From: Prodigiosinella aquatilis
GTDB taxonomy: Bacteria; Pseudomonadota; Gammaproteobacteria; Enterobacterales; Enterobacteriaceae
Reading direction: 5' to 3'
DNA length: 64,000 nucleotides
NCBI GenBank assembly: GCA_030388725.1
Contig: CP128857.1
Span: forward strand, 3,906,001 to 3,970,000
Below, piece by piece: positions 9,477-18,302 of this stretch; the stretch's first letter is position 1; each line of letters opens with the position of its first letter. A program made the translations under genes and the position numbers. Under the pieces are notes generated by a model. That model was given only the letters and a program-made list of their open reading frames with translations, was not told the DNA's origin and searched no databases.

Positions 9477-10361
9477 CTACCGAGTGACTTCAATTTTAGC
9501 CAGTTTCTCATAGTAACAAGCCAACGCACTGTGATCTGACGTACCCAAACCGTCTGCTTTCAGTGCCTGCATCATCTCCATAACCGCCGCGGTCAACGGC
9601 AGTTGCGCCCCGATACTGTGAGAAGTATCCAGCGCGTTTGTCAGATCCTTAATATGCAGATCAATACGGAAACCGGGCTTGAAGTTACGATCCATCACCA
9701 TCGGAGCCTTGGCATCCAGTACGGTACTGCCCGCAAGTCCGCCACGAATAGCCTGAAACACCAAATCCGGATTCACGCCTGCTTTGGTGGCCAGCACCAA
9801 AGCTTCCGACATCGCCGCGATGTTCAGTGCCACAATCACCTGATTTGCCAGTTTGGTCACGTTACCCGCGCCCACATCCCCCGTATGTACCACGGATCCG
9901 GCCATTGATTTCATGATGTCATAGCAGCGCGCAAAGATTGCTTTATCTCCGCCAACCATTACGGAAAGCGTGCCATCAATTGCTTTGGGCTCACCCCCGC
10001 TCACCGGGGCATCCAGCATATCCACCCCTTTCTCCGCCAGCGCGGAGGCGACTTCACGACTAACCAGTGGTGCAATAGAGCTCATATCGATGACCACGCT
10101 ACCACTACGCGCACCTTCGATTACACCATTTTCACCCAATACCACCTCTTTCACATTCGGTGAATTCGGTAACATGGTGATGACGATATCACTCTGTTCT
10201 GCAACAGATTTAGGGGTTTCCGCCGCTACAGCGCCCGCCGCTACGATTTCGGCGACAGCATCGCTATTTCTATCCAGCACGACTAATGAGTAACCCGCTT
10301 TGATCAGGTTTTTACTCATCGGTTTCCCCATGATGCCCAGTCCAATAAAACCAATTTTCAT
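9477..10361 (-). CDS. garR: Tartronate semialdehyde reductase (2-hydroxy-3-oxopropionate reductase)
   Basis: GarR reduces tartronate semialdehyde to D-glycerate with NAD(P)H, between the GarL aldolase and the glycerate kinase. The 294-residue beta-hydroxyacid dehydrogenase starts MKIGFIGLGIMGKPMSKN, the Rossmann dinucleotide-binding motif. It carries the substrate-binding DAPVSGGEPKA segment (about 121) and the catalytic lysine region GNVTKLANQVIVALN (Lys about 170). Length and motifs match E. coli GarR/GlxR. Its position between garL and garK supports the hexarate role. The gap to garL upstream is 177 bp, so it may have its own ribosome loading and perhaps a secondary promoter. Confidence 0.95.
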   Translation of the reverse strand: MKIGFIGLGIMGKPMSKNLIKAGYSLVVLDRNSDAVAEIVAAGAVAAETPKSVAEQSDIVITMLPNSPNVKEVVLGENGVIEGARSGSVVIDMSSIAPLVSREVASALAEKGVDMLDAPVSGGEPKAIDGTLSVMVGGDKAIFARCYDIMKSMAGSVVHTGDVGAGNVTKLANQVIVALNIAAMSEALVLATKAGVNPDLVFQAIRGGLAGSTVLDAKAPMVMDRNFKPGFRIDLHIKDLTNALDTSHSIGAQLPLTAAVMEMMQALKADGLGTSDHSALACYYEKLAKIEVTR

Positions 10362-10538
10362 CGCTATAACCCCATTGTCAGATGCATTTAGATACCTTGT
10401 GCTGCATTAATCCGGACAGCATGCCTTGCGATTCCCTCTCCCGCTCATTCACGGTGCCAACAACCTGATAGATAGATTAATTTTCGCTTTTCACGCAAAA
10501 ATGACACCATCAGGTTATTCAGGGAACCTGTCGTTTGG

Positions 10539-11309
10539 TTACTGTTTGAATTTGTCACACAGTGCCTGTGTAGCGGCACGGAAAGCGCCTAGATCACTGC
10601 CGACCGCGACAAAGGTGGCCCCCCATTCCAGATAACGACGGGCATCCGCTTCCTGTGGAGCCAGAATGCCGCTGGATTTGCCATGAGCCGCCGCACGGTC
10701 AAAAATATGGCGGATAACTTTTTGCACGGCTGGATGATTTGGCTGCCCCAAATAGCCCAGCGCCGCAGAAAGATCTCCCGGGCCGACAAAAATACCGTCG
10801 ACACCTTCTACCGCCGCAATCGCATCCAGGTTATCCACCCCATCCTGGCTTTCGATCTGAACCAACACCGTGATGTTGTCGTTAATCGTGGCGAAGTAAT
10901 CAGGTTCTGTGCCATAGGCGTTACTACGATGGGCGACAGAAACCCCGCGGATCCCGGCAGGCGGATAGCGTGTTGATGCAACGGCACGCACAGCTTCTTC
11001 TTCAGTTTCTACAAACGGGATCAAAAAATTGTTAAACCCGATATCCAGCAAACGTTTGATAATCACCGGCTCATTGCAAGGTGGACGAACCACCGGCGCA
11101 CTATGGCTGCCCTTCAGCGCCATCAATTGCGGAATAAACGTGTTGATATCGTTCGGTGCGTGTTCCCCATCCAGTACCAGCCAGTCAAATCCCGCCAACC
11201 CAAGTACTTCGGTGGAAATGGGGTTGCCAAGTGCACACCAGCAACCAATCTGTGTTGTTCCTTGCTGTAAGTCTTGACGAAAACGGTTAGGTAATAGTGG
11301 AGTTTTCAT
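10539..11309 (-). CDS. garL: 5-keto-4-deoxy-D-glucarate aldolase
   Basis: GarL is a class II, metal-dependent aldolase of the HpcH/HpaI family. It cleaves 5-keto-4-deoxy-D-glucarate into pyruvate and tartronate semialdehyde. The 256-residue protein shows the expected conserved stretches: WCALGNP near the N-terminus, VLDGEHAPND (about 46), LVQIESQDGVDN with the metal-ligand Glu (about 150) and GIFVGPGDLSAALG with the metal-ligand Asp (about 172). It lies 54 bp downstream of gudD on the same strand. Dehydratase, aldolase, reductase and kinase thus follow one another in pathway order. Confidence 0.95.
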   Translation of the reverse strand: MKTPLLPNRFRQDLQQGTTQIGCWCALGNPISTEVLGLAGFDWLVLDGEHAPNDINTFIPQLMALKGSHSAPVVRPPCNEPVIIKRLLDIGFNNFLIPFVETEEEAVRAVASTRYPPAGIRGVSVAHRSNAYGTEPDYFATINDNITVLVQIESQDGVDNLDAIAAVEGVDGIFVGPGDLSAALGYLGQPNHPAVQKVIRHIFDRAAAHGKSSGILAPQEADARRYLEWGATFVAVGSDLGAFRAATQALCDKFKQ

Positions 11310-11363
11310 GTTTTGTCCTTACTCATTACCACGCCACCTCAGCCGAAGCGGCACGGTTTATCA

Positions 11364-12704
11364 TTAGCGAACCAGACAAGGACGCTTGTTATCAAACGTC
11401 CAGTCAGGAATTAAATACTGCATACCGACGGCATCGTTGCGGGCACCCAACCCCATGTTTTTATACAATTCATGGGCTTTCATAACCTGAGCCATATCCA
11501 GCTCGATTCCCAAACCCGGTTTCTTCGGTACTTCAACCATCCCACCCATAATCTGCAACGGTTCCTTGGTCAGGCGCTGGTTACCTTCCTGCCAGATCCA
11601 GTGAGTATCAATAGCGGTGATTTTGCCCGGTGCTGCCGCCGCAACGTGGGTAAACATTGCCAACGAAATATCAAAATGATTATTGGAATGAGAACCCCAG
11701 GTCAGACCCCATTCATGACACATCTGTGCGACACGGACAGATCCCTGCATAGTCCAGAAGTGAGGATCCGCCAGTGGGATATCCACGGATTGCAGAGAAA
11801 TGGCGTGCCCCATCTGACGCCAGTCAGTGGCGATCATATTGGTAGCCGTCGGCAACCCGGTAGCACGCCGGAACTCCGCCATCACTTCTCGACCGGAGAA
11901 GCCCTGCTCCGCCCCACACGGGTCTTCCGCATACGCCAGCACGCCACGTAATTGCTTGCCCAGGTGGATAGCCTCATTCAATGACCAGGCACCATTCGGA
12001 TCCAGTGTGATACGCGCCTGCGGGAAACGTTTTGACAGCGCGGTTACCGCCTCCGCTTCTTCACTACCAGCCAGTACACCGCCTTTCAGTTTGAAGTCGT
12101 TGAAGCCATATTTTTCGTAAGCCGCCTCAGCCAGACGCACCACGGTTTCCGGCGTCAGCGCCTCTTCATGACGAAGACGATACCAATCGCATGCCTCATT
12201 TGGCTGGCTCTGATACGGCAAGTCAGTTTTGTTACGATCGCCGATATAGAACAGGTAACCTAGCATTTCTACCGCATCACGCTGCTGACCATCCCCTAGC
12301 AGTGAAGCTACCGATACGTTGAGAAACTGCCCCAGTAAATCCAGCATCGCGGCTTCAATACCGGTAACCACATGAATGGTGGTTCGCAAGTCGAAAGTTT
12401 GCGTACCACGACCAGAAGCATCACGATCTGCAAACTGATGACGAACCGCTGTCATTACGTTCTTGTATTCACCCAGCGTTTTATCGATCACCAGCGCGCT
12501 GGCATCATCCAGCGTCTGACGAATCTTCTCACCACCGGGCACTTCTCCCACACCGGTATGGCCAGCGTTATCTTTCAGAATGACAATGTTACGGGTGAAA
12601 TAAGGGGCGTGCGCGCCACTCAAATTGAGCAACATGCTATCGTGCCCCGCTACCGGGATAACCTGCATACTGGCTATCACCGGTGTCATACTTTGCGAAG
12701 TCAT
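11364..12704 (-). CDS. gudD: Glucarate dehydratase GudD
   Basis: GudD is an enolase-superfamily enzyme that dehydrates D-glucarate (and L-idarate) to 5-keto-4-deoxy-D-glucarate. The 446-residue protein has the alpha+beta capping domain and a barrel with the full catalytic set: base motif FKLKGG, metal ligands in DPNGAW and EDPCGAEQ, NMIATDWRQ, and the His-Asp pair in GSHSNNHFDIS and AIDTHWIWQ. Details such as TFDLRTTIHVVTG and QSQPNEACDWYRLRHEEA match GudD rather than its paralogue GudX, which is the next gene upstream (39-bp gap). The order gudP-gudX-gudD is the same as in E. coli. Confidence 0.94.
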   Translation of the reverse strand: MTSQSMTPVIASMQVIPVAGHDSMLLNLSGAHAPYFTRNIVILKDNAGHTGVGEVPGGEKIRQTLDDASALVIDKTLGEYKNVMTAVRHQFADRDASGRGTQTFDLRTTIHVVTGIEAAMLDLLGQFLNVSVASLLGDGQQRDAVEMLGYLFYIGDRNKTDLPYQSQPNEACDWYRLRHEEALTPETVVRLAEAAYEKYGFNDFKLKGGVLAGSEEAEAVTALSKRFPQARITLDPNGAWSLNEAIHLGKQLRGVLAYAEDPCGAEQGFSGREVMAEFRRATGLPTATNMIATDWRQMGHAISLQSVDIPLADPHFWTMQGSVRVAQMCHEWGLTWGSHSNNHFDISLAMFTHVAAAAPGKITAIDTHWIWQEGNQRLTKEPLQIMGGMVEVPKKPGLGIELDMAQVMKAHELYKNMGLGARNDAVGMQYLIPDWTFDNKRPCLVR

Positions 12705-12743
12705 GATTCTTTCCTTCTGCTTAATGTCGAAATTCAGTGAAAA

Positions 12744-14081
12744 CTAGCGACCAAATACCGGGCGTTTACGGTCAAATTTCCAGCCGGGAACCAGGTATTG
12801 CATCGCCATCGCGTCATTGCGTGCGCCACTGGGCAGTTTTTTGTGCAATTCATGCGCTTTCATTACCTGCGTCATATCCAGCTCAATGCCTAACCCCGGT
12901 CGTTCCGGCACCTTGATTTTCCCGTTCACAATCTGTAGCGGCTCTTTGGTCAGATGCTGTCCTTCCTGCCAGATCCAATGGGTATCAATCGCGGTAGGAT
13001 TACCCGGTGCCGCCGCCCCGACGTGAGTGAACATCGCCAGTGAAATATCGAAATGATTGTTGGAATGACAACCCCAGGTCAGCCCCCACTCATCACACAA
13101 CTGGGCAACACGCACCGCACCGTGCATGGTCCAGAAATGCGGGTCCGCTAACGGGATATCCACTGCCTGTAACATCACTGCATGGTTCATTTCACGCCAG
13201 TTGGTGGCAATCATATTGGTGGCGACCGGCAATCCGGTCGCGCGGCGAAATTCCGCCATGACTTCACGACCGGAGAAACCCTGCTCTGCACCACAGGGAT
13301 CTTCCGCGTAGGTCAATACTCCTTGCATGTCTTTGCACAGACGAATGGCTTCATCCAACAGCCAGGCACCGTTGGGATCGACCGTGATACGGGCATTGGG
13401 GAAGCGTTTTTTCAATGCGTTAACCGTATCAATTTCCTGTTCGCCCGGCAGAACACCTCCCTTGAGTTTGAAATCCTTGAATCCATAGCGATCCGCAGTT
13501 GCTTCAGCCAACCGAACCACCGCGTCGCTATTCATAGCCTGTTGGTGGCGCAGGTGATACCACTCATGTTTACCCGTTTCCCCTGGCTGATAAGGCAAGT
13601 CGGTTTTGGTGCGATCGCCAATATAGAATAGGTAACCCAGTACCGTGACTTCATCACGCTGTTGGCCCGGCCCCAGCAGTTCAGCCACCGGAACACCAAG
13701 AAACTGCCCCATCAGATCCAACAAAGCGGCTTCCAGTGCCGCTACCGCGTTGACCCGCAGCTCAAATGTCCAGGCGCCGTTACCAAAGGAATCAAAATCA
13801 GATGACTGATTCCCCACATGCACGTCATGAACCAGCCGGTTCATCCGCGCTACCTGTGCACCGACAACCTGAGGGATAGCATCAATCAACGTTTTGTAAA
13901 TCACTTCACCGCCGGGTGCTTCCCCTACACCAGTATGACCGGCGCTATCGGTAAGAATCACGATGTTACGGGTGAAATAAGCCCCGTGAGCACCCCCGAT
14001 GTTTAACAACATGCTGTCATGACCAGCGACAGGAATGACCTTCATGTCAGTAATGACAGGCGTATCTTGTGTACTACGCAT
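12744..14081 (-). CDS. gudX: Glucarate dehydratase-related protein GudX
   Basis: A paralogue of GudD (445 residues) with the same enolase-superfamily fold and catalytic motifs intact: FKLKGG, DPNGAW, EDPCGAEQ, NMIATNWRE, CHSNNHFDIS and AIDTHWIWQ. Paralogue-specific stretches such as GNQSSDFDSFGNGAWTFEL, RVNAVAALEAALLDL and GAAAPGNPTAIDTHW place it with E. coli GudX (YgcY). In E. coli, GudX is poorly active on glucarate and its physiological substrate is not settled. It lies directly after gudP (27 bp) and before gudD (39 bp), in one transcript. Intact active-site residues argue that it is an enzyme here, not a relic. Confidence 0.92.
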   Translation of the reverse strand: MRSTQDTPVITDMKVIPVAGHDSMLLNIGGAHGAYFTRNIVILTDSAGHTGVGEAPGGEVIYKTLIDAIPQVVGAQVARMNRLVHDVHVGNQSSDFDSFGNGAWTFELRVNAVAALEAALLDLMGQFLGVPVAELLGPGQQRDEVTVLGYLFYIGDRTKTDLPYQPGETGKHEWYHLRHQQAMNSDAVVRLAEATADRYGFKDFKLKGGVLPGEQEIDTVNALKKRFPNARITVDPNGAWLLDEAIRLCKDMQGVLTYAEDPCGAEQGFSGREVMAEFRRATGLPVATNMIATNWREMNHAVMLQAVDIPLADPHFWTMHGAVRVAQLCDEWGLTWGCHSNNHFDISLAMFTHVGAAAPGNPTAIDTHWIWQEGQHLTKEPLQIVNGKIKVPERPGLGIELDMTQVMKAHELHKKLPSGARNDAMAMQYLVPGWKFDRKRPVFGR

Positions 14082-14108
14082 AACGTATTCCTTTAGTGAA
14101 AATAGGCA

Positions 14109-15461
14109 TCAATTTGCTCGGTAAGGTTCCAGTTCGATACGTTTGATATCCTGAACGATGAACAGGAAGCTAAGAATCGCCACTAACGCATGGATACCGA
14201 CGTAAACCAGACCGCCGCTAAATGACCCCGTTTCGCCGACGATATAACCAATCGCTATCGGCGTAACAATGCCGGAAATATTACCGAACATATTGAACAG
14301 TCCACCACTTAACCCGCTGATTTCTTTCGGCGCGGTATCAGCCATCACCGCCCAGCCCAGCGCACCAATGCCTTTACCGAAGAAGGCCATAGCCATTACG
14401 GCGATAACCACCCACTCGGTCGACACGTAATTACAAATCACCATCGACATGGAAAGCAGCATGCCCAGTACAATTGGGGTTTTGCGTGCAATATTCAGTG
14501 ATTGGGTACGACGCATCAAAAAGTCAGAAATCACCCCGCCTAATACCCCACCAGCAAAACCGCAAATAGCAGGCACAGAAGCAACGAACCCGGCTTTCAA
14601 AATCGACATTCCACGGGCCTGTACCAGATAAACCGGGAACCAGGTAATAAAGAAGTAGGTTAACGCATTGATACAGTATTGGCCGAGATACACACCAAGC
14701 ATCATGCGAGACGTCAGCAATTGCTTAATCTGGTGCCACTTCTCACCCTTGACCGTTGCTTTCCTCGCCTTGGCCGCATCCATGTTGATCAACGCACCAC
14801 CCGCTTCGATGTACTCAAGTTCGGCACTATTGACACCTGGATGATCTTTCGGAGCATGAATCACTTTCAGCCATATAAAACTGATGATGATGCCCAGACC
14901 GCCCATGAACCAGAATACATGCGACCACCCCACGGCATGCGTCAACCAGCCCATGATGGGAGCAAAAATCACGGTAGCGAAATACTGGGCCGAGTTGAAA
15001 ATAGCCACAGCCGTGCCACGTTCTTGTGACGGGAACCAGGCCGCGACGATACGGCTGTTACCGGGGAACGATGGCGCTTCACACAGCCCAACCATAAAGC
15101 GCAACATAAACAGCGAAACGACAATGGCAGAACCGTGGAAAAGATCGACGAATCCCTGTAAGAAGGTGAATACCGACCAGGTAAAAATACTGAAGAAATA
15201 CACCCGCTTCGAACCAAAGCGGTCAAGCAACCAGCCTCCTGGTATTTGCCCGATCACATAGGCCCATGAAAATGCGGAAAAGATATACCCCAGGCCAACA
15301 GCATCCAGTCCTATATCTTTCGACATTGCGGAACCCGCAATGGAAATCGTGGCGCGGTCGCCATAGTTAAATGACGTGACAATAAACAACATCACGACAA
15401 TCCAGTAGCGGGCGTTAGTTCTCTTTGGTATCGCGCCTACCGCTGAGCTTGCTGTATTCAT
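14109..15461 (-). CDS. gudP: Glucarate/galactarate MFS transporter
   Basis: GudP is a major facilitator superfamily permease of the anion:cation symporter group that brings glucarate and galactarate across the inner membrane. The 450-residue sequence has about twelve hydrophobic segments. The early part FNYGDRATISIAG and the loop-2/3 motif GGWLLDRFGSKR (about 85) are typical of the hexuronate/hexarate branch (ExuT, GarP, GudP). It is the first gene of the leftward gud/gar operon and is immediately followed by gudX. The substrate is inferred from family and operon. GarP would be the alternative name, but gudX-gudD adjacency favours GudP. Confidence 0.92.
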   Translation of the reverse strand: MNTASSAVGAIPKRTNARYWIVVMLFIVTSFNYGDRATISIAGSAMSKDIGLDAVGLGYIFSAFSWAYVIGQIPGGWLLDRFGSKRVYFFSIFTWSVFTFLQGFVDLFHGSAIVVSLFMLRFMVGLCEAPSFPGNSRIVAAWFPSQERGTAVAIFNSAQYFATVIFAPIMGWLTHAVGWSHVFWFMGGLGIIISFIWLKVIHAPKDHPGVNSAELEYIEAGGALINMDAAKARKATVKGEKWHQIKQLLTSRMMLGVYLGQYCINALTYFFITWFPVYLVQARGMSILKAGFVASVPAICGFAGGVLGGVISDFLMRRTQSLNIARKTPIVLGMLLSMSMVICNYVSTEWVVIAVMAMAFFGKGIGALGWAVMADTAPKEISGLSGGLFNMFGNISGIVTPIAIGYIVGETGSFSGGLVYVGIHALVAILSFLFIVQDIKRIELEPYRAN

Positions 15462-16101
15462 AATGAACTCCTACTTAAATCGCGGTTAGCTCATTCATCC
15501 TGGATAACAAAACGGTGTAGGGTTATCAGAATGAAGTCGAGTGTCAGGTAATGATTTTTTAATTTTGAGCAGAGCAAATAGCATGACAGCAACAATAAAC
15601 ACGAATGACGTCTTATGGCTTCGGGGAGAGATTATAAAAGGTTATCAATAGCGACTCATTGTAGGTATGCACAACATTATCCGTTTTAAAAAACTTATGT
15701 TGGTGCAAAAGTACGACTTAATGGGAGTTATTTCACGGAAGTGGGTATTGAGAAGAGAAAAGCACACCGATCGGTATAGGCCATATCATAAAGAAAAGAG
15801 ATAAACGCCCAATAATGTGATTGGCCTCACTGATAATGAGTTCTTTGCCAAAGAAATTAAAAGTAATCAAACATAATGTCAGTCAATTGCATAATGTTTG
15901 GTCCATCCCATTCACTTATACTACTTCCTGAGCGAAGTGATAATTGACAGCGACGGATGACGGAAACAGCAAAGCACACGTAGTATGCGAGGATTTCAGG
16001 CATGATTTCCGTTTCAACGTAACGGCTTCAACGTAGCAGGTGAAACAGGCATAGTGGAATAGGGTTTACGCATTATCATAAGATAATAAAAGGGTTGCAT
16101 C
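15462..16101. other. Divergent control region of gudP and garD
   Basis: This 640-bp AT-rich stretch separates the two divergent hexarate transcription units and has no convincing gene. It holds a CRP-like site (15816-15831) and an imperfect inverted repeat TGCACAACAT (15668-15677) / ATGTTGGTGCA (15697-15707). A small palindrome TTATCATAAGATAA lies just before garD. In E. coli these genes are activated by CdaR and CRP. I could not recognise a CdaR site, and cdaR is not in the window. Confidence 0.5.
15816..15831. promoter_or_regulatory. CRP-like site between gudP and garD
   Basis: TGTGA-TTGGCC-TCACT matches the CRP consensus TGTGA-N6-TCACA at nine of ten core positions. It lies about 355 bp from the gudP start and 271 bp from the garD start. 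Catabolite control of hexarate use is known in E. coli, which makes the match meaningful. Confidence 0.5.
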
Positions 16102-17676
16102 ATGTCAGATCACACCAGAGAAAACGCAGCTCAAGAGCAGCCACTTTATATAAAAGTTCATGAGTCTGATAATGTTGCCATTGTGGTTAATAATAATGGC
16201 TTACGCATCGGTACCCGTTTTAATAACGGATTGGAATTGATTGAACATATTCCACAGGGACATAAAGTCGCGCTGGTAGATATTGCCGCATCAGATCCGA
16301 TTATCCGTTACGGTGAAATTATTGGCTATGCATTGCGGGATATACTTCAGGGAAGTTGGATCGATGAGTCATTGGTCGCATTGCCAAAGGCTCCGGCGTT
16401 GGAAACGCTACCGCTGGCAACCAAAGTTCCCCCTCCATTGCCGCCGCTAGAAGGGTATACCTTTGAAGGTTACCGTAATCCTGATGGCAGTGTCGGTACC
16501 AAAAATTTGTTAGGTATCACCACTAGCGTACATTGTGTGGCTGGCGTCGTTGATTATGTGGTGAAGATTATTGAACGCGATCTATTACCCAAATATCCAA
16601 ACGTAGAGGGTGTAGTCGCACTGAATCATCTATATGGCTGTGGTGTGGCCATCAATGCTCCAGCAGCGATTGTACCGATCCGTACCATCCACAATCTGGC
16701 ACTTAACCCCAATTTCGGCGGTGAAGTCATGATTATCGGACTGGGTTGTGAAAAACTGCAACCTGAGCGTCTGCTGGAAGGAACGCCGGATGTGCAGCCC
16801 ATATCACCAGATGATACCAGTATCGTGCGCTTGCAGGATGAATCTCACGTAGGATTCAGATCTATGGTGGATGACATCCTGACCATGGCGGATAAACATT
16901 TGCAACGCCTCAATCGGCGCCGTCGGGAAACTGTACCGGCTTCCGAACTGGTGGTTGGCACGCAGTGCGGTGGCAGCGATGCCTTCTCCGGCGTAACCGC
17001 CAACCCAGCAGTAGGATTTGCGTCTGATCTGCTGGTCCGTTGTGGTGCCACTGTGATGTTCTCCGAAGTCACCGAAGTACGTGATGCCATCCATTTGCTG
17101 ACGCCACGCGCTATTAATGTGGACGTTGGCAAACGTCTGCTGGAAGAGATGGCCTGGTACGACAATTACCTGGATAACGGGCAGACAGATCGCAGTGCCA
17201 ACCCGTCGCCTGGTAATAAAAAAGGGGGGCTGGCAAATGTGGTGGAAAAAGCGCTCGGTTCGATTGCCAAATCAGGCACCAGCCCGATTATGGAAGTGCT
17301 GTCACCGGGTCAGCGCCCCACGAAACGAGGCCTGATTTACGCCGCGACACCTGCCAGCGATTTCGTCTGTGGTACACAGCAACTCGCATCCGGAATTACC
17401 GTGCAGGTATTTACTACCGGTCGCGGTACGCCTTATGGACTGCTTGCGGTTCCGGTAATCAAAATGGCGACCCGTACAGCACTGGCCAACCGCTGGCATG
17501 ATCTCATGGATATTGATGCTGGTACTATTGCCACTGGCGAAGCTACTATTGAAGACGTCGGCTGGCAGTTGTTCCACTTTATCCTGGATATCGCCAGTGG
17601 TAGAAAGAAAACGTGGTCTGATCAATGGGGGCTGCATAATGCTTTAGCGGTTTTCAACCCGGCGCCAGTAACCTGA
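16102..17676 (+). CDS. garD: Galactarate dehydratase
   Basis: GarD dehydrates meso-galactarate to 5-keto-4-deoxy-D-glucarate, the intermediate where the galactarate and glucarate routes merge. The 524-residue protein matches the E. coli length (523). An N-terminal SAF-type domain (about 12-100: YIKVHESDNVAIVV, then IPQGHKVAL) is followed by the UxaA-family body, with FEGYRNPDGSVGTKN (about 125), HLYGCG, GLGCEK, GTQCGGSDAFSG and the C-terminal FVCGTQQLASGITVQVFTTG. It is transcribed away from gudP. A decayed copy of its last third lies 1.8 kb downstream (19424-19593). The ATG at 16102 follows an AAAGGG element. Confidence 0.96.
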   Translation: MSDHTRENAAQEQPLYIKVHESDNVAIVVNNNGLRIGTRFNNGLELIEHIPQGHKVALVDIAASDPIIRYGEIIGYALRDILQGSWIDESLVALPKAPALETLPLATKVPPPLPPLEGYTFEGYRNPDGSVGTKNLLGITTSVHCVAGVVDYVVKIIERDLLPKYPNVEGVVALNHLYGCGVAINAPAAIVPIRTIHNLALNPNFGGEVMIIGLGCEKLQPERLLEGTPDVQPISPDDTSIVRLQDESHVGFRSMVDDILTMADKHLQRLNRRRRETVPASELVVGTQCGGSDAFSGVTANPAVGFASDLLVRCGATVMFSEVTEVRDAIHLLTPRAINVDVGKRLLEEMAWYDNYLDNGQTDRSANPSPGNKKGGLANVVEKALGSIAKSGTSPIMEVLSPGQRPTKRGLIYAATPASDFVCGTQQLASGITVQVFTTGRGTPYGLLAVPVIKMATRTALANRWHDLMDIDAGTIATGEATIEDVGWQLFHFILDIASGRKKTWSDQWGLHNALAVFNPAPVT

Positions 17677-17691
17677 ACATCCCCCAATAAC

Positions 17692-17720
17692 ACCCTCTGG
17701 TCAAATGCTGGGCAGAGGGT
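17692..17720 (+). terminator. Hairpin after garD
   Basis: ACCCTCTG (17692-17699) and CAGAGGGT (17713-17720) form a perfect 8-bp stem with a 13-nt loop, 16 bp past the garD stop. No T-tract follows, so termination may need Rho. Confidence 0.4.
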
Positions 17721-18070
17721 AACATACTCATAAAATTAACACCGCCGTTATGTGAAATAACATACCTATCTTTCACTTAATCAAATATATCGATCATGAA
17801 TAACAATAAGTTACTTTTCTGACTCCATGACATGATTATTAAATCAAATTATCATTTATGATTCTGCGTTAAAATAATTATTACAATAAAATCATTATTG
17901 AGAATAAAGTAATTATTTCATTGACAAACACATCCCCCTCATCATAATTTCCGTGCTAAAGGAATGAAAATGCTTTAGCAAAGGATTTTTCCAAAAAAAT
18001 TACTCTATTGTTCAGATACGAGCCATACCATAATAAAAACCAATAAATAGATAGTTACTAATAAATCGAA

Positions 18071-18178
18071 TAGATTTCAAGACATGTGAAGGTGCAAGAG
18101 AATAAATTCGATGCGCTTACTCAGGTAAGTAATTCGGGTCAATAAGCATCACCAACACATCTGTAACGTGAAAAATAG
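18071..18178. repeat. Dispersed intergenic palindromic repeat, copy 1
   Basis: An imperfect palindrome of about 108 bp. Its centre is CTTAC-TCAG-GTAAG (18116-18129), followed by TAATTCGGGT, with outer arms ATTTCAAG on the left and CGTGAAAAAT on the right. The same plan recurs at 29884-29990, and an inverted, more decayed core at 45712-45745. The rest of the 626-bp AT-rich gap between garD and the chemoreceptor gene shows no gene and no clear promoter. Confidence 0.5.
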
Positions 18179-18302
18179 TGGATATACATTTTTCGCACCT
18201 ACTTATTTACCATACAGGTCAAGACTATTGGCCTTCCTATTTGCTTTTACTTGCTTAGCATCAACCCAATAATATGGGCTGACACACACATCGGGGTTTT
18301 TC

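Noticed and set aside
12704..12744. Suspicion that the two neighbouring glucarate-dehydratase genes are an assembly duplication
   Set aside because: The two proteins differ throughout and match the separate GudX and GudD paralogues in the known order gudP-gudX-gudD.
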